Source: Thermoplasmata archaeon
GTDB taxonomy: Archaea > Thermoplasmatota > Thermoplasmata > Thermoplasmatales > Thermoplasmataceae
Assembly: GCA_021811635.1 (NCBI GenBank)
Contig: JAJZNS010000010.1
Location: 1-6,137, forward strand
DNA: 6,137 nt
Reading direction: 5' to 3'
The notes under the pieces are model-generated. The model searched no databases. It was not told the origin of the DNA and worked only from the letters and a program-made list of their open reading frames with translations. Positions 1 to 4,585 of the stretch are shown here, piece by piece; the stretch's first letter is position 1; each line of letters starts with the position of its first letter. Position numbers and translations under genes: made by a program.

Positions 1-58
1 GGAAAGGAAGGGAATCAGGCCGGAACCATACGACGAAGCATATTATGCCGGCCTGTGA
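1..58 (+). CDS. possible 3' end of an unidentified plus-strand gene (partial)
   Basis: Reading from base 2, one frame is open from the window edge to a TGA at 56-58 and encodes 18 residues ending in PEPYDEAYYAGL. The peptide is rich in charged and aromatic residues and looks more protein-like than the other frames. An inverted repeat overlaps its end and a T-tract follows, as expected at a gene end. The fragment is too short to assign to a family. The opposite strand is also open across the left edge in one frame (no start codon seen), so the strand is not certain. Confidence 0.3.
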   Translation, partial: ERKGIRPEPYDEAYYAGL

Positions 59-66
59 CCTCTTTT
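16..66 (+). terminator. inverted repeat plus T-tract, possible terminator
   Basis: CAGGCCGG (16-23) and CCGGCCTG (48-55) form a perfect 8-bp inverted repeat with a 24-base loop, and five T residues follow at 62-66. Archaeal termination depends mainly on T-rich stretches, so the T-tract is the more relevant part. The stem overlaps the last codons of the putative upstream gene. The pairing could be chance in GC-rich coding sequence. Bases 67-134, between here and the hemerythrin stop, show no gene. Confidence 0.35.
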
Positions 67-134
67 TAAGGAGAAAATCATAAAAGCTGGCAATTTCCTG
101 GATGCAGTTGCAGAAGGACAGGGTACGGAAAATA

Positions 135-590
135 TTACCGCTTTCTGCTCTTCCTTAGGCGTCTGCAGATCCAGCCTTCAGGAAGGGCTGCCTGTTCCAG
201 ATTTGGAACCCTTTCATCCTTTATCTTTGGATAGATGTTTGTGCTTTCCACCGCATTATGCACTGCCAGTATTCTCTCCATCTCGTCGAGATATTTCGGC
301 GACTTGCGTACCTCCCCGGAAGCGGTTTCCTCAAGTATCCTGTCCATAAGCATCCAGAGGGACGCATGTTCCATTTCAAGGCCAGAAATTGGCCCCTTCA
401 GATTACTGTCAAGACCAATCAGATCCGGAAAAATTATCTCCTCCTCAATGTAGATGTGCCTTCTGATGTTGTTCACGAATTCCAAAAAGGAATCTTTATC
501 CAACTGTCCGCGGATCATTGAAATACGGGCTTCTACCAGTTTCCCATGTTCCAGATCGTGGTCTCTCTCGAGCGATTCCCTGATGATCAC
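135..590 (-). CDS. hemerythrin-like HHE cation-binding domain protein
   Basis: This 151-residue protein is a single four-helix hemerythrin/HHE domain, predicted to hold a non-haem di-iron centre in the cytoplasm; no signal peptide or membrane segment is visible. The likely ligands appear in the expected order: His11 (in RDHDLEH), His45 with Glu49 (HxxxE), His75 (in EMEHASLW), and His111 with Glu115 (a second HxxxE). HHE proteins bind O2, NO or iron, or act in repair and sensing; which applies here cannot be told. The start is GTG (588-590). An in-frame TAA lies four codons upstream, and the next Met (residue 25) would remove His11. A basic tail (RRLRKSRKR) preceded by Cys142 follows the domain, and I do not recognise it. 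The gene stands alone, with a TATA-like element about 30 bases upstream, suggesting a leaderless or nearly leaderless mRNA. Confidence 0.9.
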   Translation of the reverse strand: MIIRESLERDHDLEHGKLVEARISMIRGQLDKDSFLEFVNNIRRHIYIEEEIIFPDLIGLDSNLKGPISGLEMEHASLWMLMDRILEETASGEVRKSPKYLDEMERILAVHNAVESTNIYPKIKDERVPNLEQAALPEGWICRRLRKSRKR

Positions 591-616
591 TCGTGGTTAA
601 TGTCACAACATACTTT

Positions 617-625
617 GATATTTCT
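617..625 (-). promoter_or_regulatory. putative TATA box of the hemerythrin-like gene
   Basis: On the minus strand this reads AGAAATATC, centred about 31 bases before the GTG start at 590. That spacing would place transcription initiation within a few bases of the start codon, so the message would be leaderless or nearly so. The match to the archaeal TATA consensus is only moderate. No Shine-Dalgarno motif is seen before the GTG, which fits a leaderless mRNA. Confidence 0.45.
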
Positions 626-695
626 ACCGTTTCCTGCACCTGAAGCGATTAACATGTGGGAACTGCGATTCTTTCTTGGCAGGCCTGGTGGCAGT

Positions 696-703
696 TTTAA
701 ATA
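696..703 (+). promoter_or_regulatory. TATA box of tRNA-Arg(CCU)
   Basis: TTTAAATA is an exact match to the classical archaeal TATA consensus. It is centred about 27 bases before the first base of the mature tRNA, which puts the transcription start at or a few bases before the 5' end of the tRNA. No protein gene lies between 591 and 726; this element is the main feature of that gap apart from the hemerythrin promoter. Confidence 0.75.
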
Positions 704-726
704 TTTACCAGCAATCAAAGGCAACG

Positions 727-801
727 GGGCGCGTGGCCCAGTCCGGATAAGGCAACAGCCTCCTAAGCTGTAGATCAGGGGTCCAAATCCCCTCGCGCCC
801 G
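727..801 (+). tRNA. tRNA-Arg, anticodon CCU
   Basis: A full cloverleaf can be drawn. The acceptor stem GGGCGCG (727-733) pairs perfectly with CGCGCCC (794-800). The D-arm covers 736-753, with GG at 745-746. The anticodon stem ACAGC/GCTGT (755-759/767-771) is perfect. The anticodon loop CTCCTAA has CCU at 762-764, reading the Arg codon AGG. The variable loop is 5 bases, and the T-stem AGGGG/CCCCT (777-781/789-793) is perfect. The discriminator is G801; no CCA is encoded and there is no intron. Two oddities are a C·A mismatch at the last D-stem position (C739/A750) and a T-loop reading TCCAAAT, which puts C instead of U at position 55. AGG appears to be the preferred Arg codon of the neighbouring genes, so this is probably a heavily used tRNA. 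Confidence 0.97.
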
Positions 802-829
802 TAAACTACCTGTTGCGCCAGAAGACGCA

Positions 830-3475
830 TCAGCGTGCTGCACTGGCTTTCTTCGGGTTCTGTGTTCCGGCCGCAATCACCGTCTCATATATCCGGATCA
901 TCAGATCATTTCTGCCATCCTCTCCAGAGAGCTTTGAGTACACAATTGAAGGGTCGATCTGGAACTTATGGCTGATCAGCTTCGCCTGCACTATTCTGAG
1001 TAGACCATTCAGAGCTTTTGGAATGCTGTTCTGGCAGGCAGAATCGATCTTCAGAATCACCAGGGTTGTAAGGTCAGAGGAGGCATGGTGTTCAAATACC
1101 TGTTTGACGCTGTTTATCATTGCGTCCACAAATGGAAAATCAGTGAACTTTCCCGCGAACCTGCTTGCATCTGCCCCAATATTGCCCAGATCATTCCTGA
1201 TAATGGCTGAAACAAACCTTGCTGCAGTTGCCCACCCTTCATAGAAATGATCGGAATAATTTGAGGCAGATTCTTCGATATTGCCCAGGCATCTCACTGA
1301 ATCGTCTTTGTTGCCGACCGCAAGAAATGCCAGGGCGCCGATCATGTAAAAATACGGCAGGAAGCTCTCACCCGGGTCCAATTTGTCCAGGAAATGACTG
1401 AGGTCAGTGCCATTTGATAAATCTCCCCTGAAAACCCTGATGACAGACTGGAATGAAGCCATTACTTTTGAGGCCTCATCATCATTCAGCTTCTTCGCAA
1501 GGTCAGTTGCATCATTTAGGGAATTCTCAAGGCCGAGAAGATCAAGATCGAGCAGGGATGTTACAGCGACGGTTCTCCTGTAATATAACTGCATCGGCAG
1601 GTTGCCTGTTATCCTGAGCAGGTCAGCTTCAGTACGGAGATATGATTTTGCCTCATTTATCCTGCCGAGATTGTACTGTACATCAGCCAGAGAAGAGACG
1701 GTAAATGACCTTACGGCAATGTCGCCGATGGAATATGAAATCCTCAGGGCATTGATGTACCCGGATACCTCCTCGTTATACTGGCCCCTGGAGTCCAGGA
1801 TAAACCCCTTGTTTATGATATTGTACATGAGTTGCGTTTTCAATCCGTGTTCTTCGGAGACAACCATGCTCCGGTCATAGCTCTGGATCGCTTTCTCCTG
1901 GTCTCCCATCGCGAGGTAATTGTTGCCCATCAGCGTCAGGGCCTTGCCTGAGAGATCAAAGAAATTGTTTTTTTCAGACTCCTCAAGCAGGGATTTTGCC
2001 AGATCCATGGACTTCTCTCCTTCTCCACTGTTGAGATAAACCTCGCTCAGGATCGAGATCGCGTCCAGCCTGTTCCTGACGGTAATTTTAGGCCTTTTAA
2101 GTACGTCCTGCGCCATAGCCTCAGATTTGGAATATTCTCCCTGCAGGTTGTAAATAAACCCAAGGAGTATATTTCGCTGGATGCTGTATTCTGAATCTTC
2201 CAAGAGAGGCTCCAACCCCTCAATGGCCTTTGCAGCGTATCCCAGGTAATACAGGTGGGTGCTCCTTATGAGCTGCAGCTGTCCTATGACCTTGCTGTCC
2301 TGAATGTTGTTCCTTGCTAGATCGATGAACCGATCAAGCTGATCAAGTGAATGGAAAGACTTGACAATCGACATTCCCATGTTCCTGACAATCCCGCTGA
2401 CTGCCTTTGTGTCCCCATTCAGAAGTAAAGAGATAAGCTGCAGATGCAGCGGCAGCTTATCAAAAAGTTTATGGCTCCTGACTTCGAAAAGCACGTTCTC
2501 CGGTAAAGATTCAGCCCTGTTTTTAAGGAAATATCTGTAAAAACTTGTGCTCACGAACTTCACCTCTCCGGAAGCTATGTCCACAATTTTTTTTGCCTTC
2601 AGCTCTTCCAGCGCTTTTGGAGTACCATATTCCTTCGCGGGGAGAAGCACTTCAAGTGTTTCAAGGCCAATCGAACCCGATTCCATGGAGAGGAAGTCAA
2701 GAACCAGCAATTCACTGTCTGATAAGGAGGAGAAAGTGCTTTGGTAATACTCTTCAACCGACCCAGGGATCGGAAGAAATCTGAATACTGCCCAGTCGAT
2801 GGACTTGGATCGATTTATAATACCTATTTCTGAATAATATTGCAGCGTGCGATCTATAAGCCACAAGTTCCCGGAACACATCTCAAAAACTTCCGAGATA
2901 AATTCCATGGGAAGGTCATATCCAAGGCTGCGGATCAGGGAAGTGACATCTTCAATCGAAATTTCCCGAAGCTCCAGAAGATCAATTTTCGGTTCCTTTG
3001 AAACCAGGGTCCTGAAGAGATCGTAATTCTTCCACCCGCCGGTGGAATTGACCACGGTTCCTATCAGAATAAACGATCCCCTGGATTGAAGTTCTGCGAG
3101 ACGTATGAAGAGCGCCCTGCTCTGGTCGCTTCCCTCCTCAAGATTCTCGATCATTACCACGATTGTGGACGGATATCCTCTCTGGGCGTTGCGCTCGAAC
3201 GATGAAACCAGTTCGTCAGGATCTGAAAGCCTTGAGGTTTCTCCAATCTGGGAAAGGATGTCATTGAATTCCTGATATCCGGTCTGGTTCGATCCAGGGA
3301 AAATCTTTGTGTGAAATACCCGTGATCCGCTGGAGATCAGGGATTCCTTGATAATTCGCGCTAATGAACTGTTTTCTGAAGCATCCCTTCCGCTTATCAC
3401 AAAAGATCTGAGGTCCCTGCCAGGGGCTTCCGTGATCTTCCTGTACGCAGATATGACGTCCGTATAGCTTATCAA
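830..3475 (-). CDS. STAND/AAA-type ATPase-like protein with TPR repeats, degenerate P-loop
   Basis: This is an 881-residue cytoplasmic protein. Residues 20-215 follow the layout of an AAA_16/STAND NTPase domain: a P-loop strand and turn (VISGRDASENSS, 26-37), a Walker B-like strand (IVVMIENLEE, 105-114), a sensor-like strand (FILIGT, 135-140), and the GN element of the usual GNPxxL motif (202-203). Residues 240-320 look like the winged-helix linker of such proteins. From about 400 to 760 there are repeated helical pairs of TPR type (for example 439-459, 517-544, 597-624). The Walker A Lys is Asn35, its preceding Gly is Glu34, and the Walker B acidic pair reads Glu110-Asn111, so ATP hydrolysis is doubtful. 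No DNA-binding or cyclase domain is evident at either end. Such proteins usually act as signal-responsive scaffolds or regulators; the target here is unknown. The start is TTG (3473-3475), chosen because a TATA box lies 31 bases upstream and no ATG is nearby. Confidence 0.85.
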   Translation of the reverse strand: MISYTDVISAYRKITEAPGRDLRSFVISGRDASENSSLARIIKESLISSGSRVFHTKIFPGSNQTGYQEFNDILSQIGETSRLSDPDELVSSFERNAQRGYPSTIVVMIENLEEGSDQSRALFIRLAELQSRGSFILIGTVVNSTGGWKNYDLFRTLVSKEPKIDLLELREISIEDVTSLIRSLGYDLPMEFISEVFEMCSGNLWLIDRTLQYYSEIGIINRSKSIDWAVFRFLPIPGSVEEYYQSTFSSLSDSELLVLDFLSMESGSIGLETLEVLLPAKEYGTPKALEELKAKKIVDIASGEVKFVSTSFYRYFLKNRAESLPENVLFEVRSHKLFDKLPLHLQLISLLLNGDTKAVSGIVRNMGMSIVKSFHSLDQLDRFIDLARNNIQDSKVIGQLQLIRSTHLYYLGYAAKAIEGLEPLLEDSEYSIQRNILLGFIYNLQGEYSKSEAMAQDVLKRPKITVRNRLDAISILSEVYLNSGEGEKSMDLAKSLLEESEKNNFFDLSGKALTLMGNNYLAMGDQEKAIQSYDRSMVVSEEHGLKTQLMYNIINKGFILDSRGQYNEEVSGYINALRISYSIGDIAVRSFTVSSLADVQYNLGRINEAKSYLRTEADLLRITGNLPMQLYYRRTVAVTSLLDLDLLGLENSLNDATDLAKKLNDDEASKVMASFQSVIRVFRGDLSNGTDLSHFLDKLDPGESFLPYFYMIGALAFLAVGNKDDSVRCLGNIEESASNYSDHFYEGWATAARFVSAIIRNDLGNIGADASRFAGKFTDFPFVDAMINSVKQVFEHHASSDLTTLVILKIDSACQNSIPKALNGLLRIVQAKLISHKFQIDPSIVYSKLSGEDGRNDLMIRIYETVIAAGTQNPKKASAAR

Positions 3476-3501
3476 TTCAATACTGTTACAGCATACTGCT
3501 A

Positions 3502-3510
3502 CATATATTA
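3502..3510 (-). promoter_or_regulatory. putative TATA box of the STAND-TPR gene
   Basis: The minus strand reads TAATATATG, centred about 31 bases before the TTG codon at 3475. This places initiation close to the TTG and supports a leaderless or very short-leader message with that unusual start codon. No Shine-Dalgarno motif is visible between the two. Confidence 0.55.
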
Positions 3511-3588
3511 TGGCAGGACGGGTGAAAAACGGTTACGTTCCCCGGCCAGGGAACTCACGGACCAGGTACACCAGACACCAGAACTGGC

Positions 3589-3639
3589 TTTGCACCTGAA
3601 GTAAATCTTACACCTGAAATAATTCACTTGCACCTAAAT
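3589..3639 (-). repeat. three spaced copies of TTYAGGTGYAAG
   Basis: Read on the minus strand, copies end in TTCAGGTGCAAAG, TTTCAGGTGTAAG and TTTAGGTGCAAG. The shared CACCT cores (plus strand) lie at 3593-3597, 3611-3615 and 3631-3635, so they are spaced 18 and 20 bases apart, close to two helical turns. A related copy in inverted orientation lies at 3655-3666. The array is 115-165 bases upstream of the STAND-TPR start. Regular phasing suggests binding sites for a multimeric regulator, but that is inference. Confidence 0.5.
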
Positions 3640-3667
3640 TCCCCATAAATGGTCTCTTAAGTGCAAG
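3627..3667. repeat. inverted repeat CTTGCAC / GTGCAAG
   Basis: CTTGCAC (3627-3633) pairs perfectly with GTGCAAG (3661-3667), and after one mismatch three further pairs form (3635-3637 with 3657-3659). The left arm is the third copy of the direct-repeat motif, so this dyad may be an operator rather than an RNA hairpin. The right arm also belongs to a competing stem, GCAAGGC (3663-3669) with GCCTTGC (3681-3687). Confidence 0.4.
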
Positions 3668-3755
3668 GCCACCAGAACCTGCCTTGCTGAATGAATATTA
3701 CAACTCGAATTATCGGGAGTTACCAGTACAATTCTCAGTGAGCTTTCCCATCTCC

Positions 3756-3785
3756 TTCCCGGGTAGCGGGGGCTTCCCGCTGGAA
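3756..3785. repeat. GC-rich hairpin
   Basis: AGCGGG (3765-3770) and CCCGCT (3776-3781) form a 6-bp stem with a 5-base loop. TTCC (3756-3759) and GGAA (3782-3785) extend it across a 5-base bulge. No T-tract follows directly, so it is not a clear terminator for any gene. On the minus strand the loop and stem resemble hairpins at the ends of IS200/IS605 elements, but no transposase gene is next to it. Confidence 0.35.
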
Positions 3786-3964
3786 TACCTTTCCCTGTGC
3801 TTTCAGAGATATTGGATCACTTCACTGCTGCTCTCTTTTCTCACAAGGGTGAGATGATTGACTCAAGGAAATAATTCCATAAGAACCGCATCATGCTTTG
3901 GGAAGAGGCTCGAATCCATGATTCATTCAACAGAGCACCGGAACCAAAATACTTAAGTACTCGT

Positions 3965-3972
3965 TGTAAATA
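3965..3972 (+). promoter_or_regulatory. putative TATA box of the hsp20-regulator operon
   Basis: TGTAAATA differs by one base from TTTAAATA. Its position predicts transcription starting near 3994-3998, giving a leader of about 15 bases before the hsp20 ATG. A second candidate lies just upstream within the perfect palindrome TACTTAAGTA (3950-3959), which would put the start near 3981. Either way the operator-like dyad at 3979-3997 overlaps or abuts the start site. Confidence 0.55.
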
Positions 3973-3978
3973 TCAGGA

Positions 3979-3997
3979 TGACAACGTATGGTTGTCA
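3979..3997. promoter_or_regulatory. operator-like dyad TGACAAC-N5-GTTGTCA
   Basis: Two perfect 7-bp arms (3979-3985 and 3991-3997) flank a 5-base spacer, directly downstream of the probable TATA box and 3 bases before the Shine-Dalgarno site of hsp20. The motif reported for the Archaeoglobus heat-shock regulator HSR1 is CTAAC-N5-GTTAG; the AAC-N5-GTT core and spacing agree. The second gene of this operon encodes a protein of that family, so this is the best candidate for its autoregulatory operator. As RNA, the dyad would form a hairpin if transcription starts upstream of it. Confidence 0.6.
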
Positions 3998-4000
3998 AGT

Positions 4001-4006
4001 AGGTGA
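4001..4006 (+). promoter_or_regulatory. Shine-Dalgarno site of hsp20
   Basis: AGGTGA matches the archaeal Shine-Dalgarno sequence and lies 5 bases before the ATG at 4012. This decides the start in favour of that ATG over the in-frame GTG at 4003, which overlaps the site itself. Confidence 0.75.
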
Positions 4007-4011
4007 ATGAA

Positions 4012-4575
4012 ATGGTAGGAAAAAAGAACAGAGACAATGACGACTGGCGCAGGGATTTCTTTGGAGACTTTTTCGGCGACTTTGATTTCGATTTCAGGAG
4101 GCTTAATGACAGGATGATGAAGGTCTTCGGCAGACTCAGGGACAGCATAGAGGAAACTGGGGATGAGCCCTTTGTCTACGGGTTTACTTACCGGGTGGGA
4201 TCGGATGGCAAGCCAATATTCCAGGAATTCGGGAACGTTCCAGGGCTTGTCAGGACTCCAAACCTTGTTGACAATTCGTCCAAGGGGGCAAATATCAGGG
4301 AGCCCATAACTGATCTGAATGAGGACGATGAGAAGTATTACATGACGTTTGAGCTTCCAGGGGTAACTAAGAGCGACATTCATCTGGAAGTGAACGAGAG
4401 CAACATCATAGTCAGAACCAACGACGAATCCAGGCAGTACTACAAGGAGCTAGAATTCCCATCTCCCATTAATACAGACTCGGCCAAGGCAAAGTTCGTG
4501 AATGGGATACTTGATGTCTCAGTGACAAAGCAGAAGAAGGGAAAGCCGTCCGGGAAGAACATTGACATCGAGTGA
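4012..4575 (+). CDS. hsp20: Hsp20 / alpha-crystallin family small heat-shock protein
   Basis: This 187-residue ATP-independent chaperone should form cytoplasmic oligomers that hold unfolded proteins for refolding. The N-terminal arm (1-50) carries an unusual Phe/Asp/Gly tract (FFGDFFGDFDFDF, 16-28). Residues 54-75 (YGFTYRVGSDGKP, then EFGNV) match a segment typical of archaeal Hsp20 proteins just before the crystallin domain. The alpha-crystallin domain spans about 97-176, with FELPGV at 113-118 and the signature AKFVNGIL (A-x-x-x-N-G-x-L) at 160-168. The short tail carries the I-x-I motif (IDI, 184-186) used in oligomer contacts. The ATG at 4012 is preferred because AGGTGA lies 5 bases upstream. 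It is the first gene of an operon with the Phr/HSR1-like regulator, whose ATG lies 10 bases after this stop, and it probably responds to heat through the dyad at 3979-3997. Confidence 0.93.
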   Translation: MVGKKNRDNDDWRRDFFGDFFGDFDFDFRRLNDRMMKVFGRLRDSIEETGDEPFVYGFTYRVGSDGKPIFQEFGNVPGLVRTPNLVDNSSKGANIREPITDLNEDDEKYYMTFELPGVTKSDIHLEVNESNIIVRTNDESRQYYKELEFPSPINTDSAKAKFVNGILDVSVTKQKKGKPSGKNIDIE

Positions 4576-4585
4576 AGACCCACCC

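Larger units (their letters stand above)
3476..4011. other. gene-free divergent intergenic region
   Basis: About 530 bases separate the divergent starts of the STAND-TPR gene and hsp20. All plus-strand frames are cut by stops. The longest open stretch (3618-3857) has no ATG and only a late GTG, and its translation resembles nothing I know. The region holds a promoter at each end, three spaced copies of a 12-bp motif (3589-3639), an inverted copy (3655-3666), a decayed direct repeat (3576-3600 and 3670-3691), a GC-rich hairpin (3756-3785) and the operator-like dyad (3979-3997). Bases 3790-3940 show nothing I can interpret. A small RNA cannot be excluded. Confidence 0.6.

Noticed and set aside
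235..773. Plus-strand open frames over the hemerythrin gene and tRNA
   Set aside because: They overlap the well-supported HHE protein or run through the tRNA, and have no recognisable domain or promoter.
727..830. tRNA 3' end used as an integration (att) site
   Set aside because: No second copy of the tRNA 3' end and no integrase were seen in the window.
813..1244. Plus-strand open frame of 143 codons
   Set aside because: It lies wholly antisense to the STAND-TPR gene, which has clear TPR and NTPase patterns; its own translation shows no family features. The other plus-strand frames inside 1219-2784 are rejected for the same reason.
3589..3666. CRISPR array
   Set aside because: Repeats are only about 12 bp, spacers under 10 bases, and one copy is inverted; no cas genes are present.
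3618..3857. 80-codon plus-strand stretch without stops in the intergenic region
   Set aside because: No ATG, only a GTG at 3738 without a ribosome site; the translation is not recognisable and it spans repeats and a hairpin.
3850..3900. C/D box small RNA
   Set aside because: GATGATTGA near 3853-3861 only loosely resembles a C box, and no properly spaced D box was found.
4003..4011. GTG at 4003 as hsp20 start
   Set aside because: It overlaps the AGGTGA ribosome site, which is ideally spaced for the ATG at 4012.
3927..4383. Two minus-strand open frames opposite hsp20
   Set aside because: They are antisense to a clear Hsp20 coding frame; the Leu/Ser/Lys-rich translation of one simply mirrors the Phe/Asp tract.
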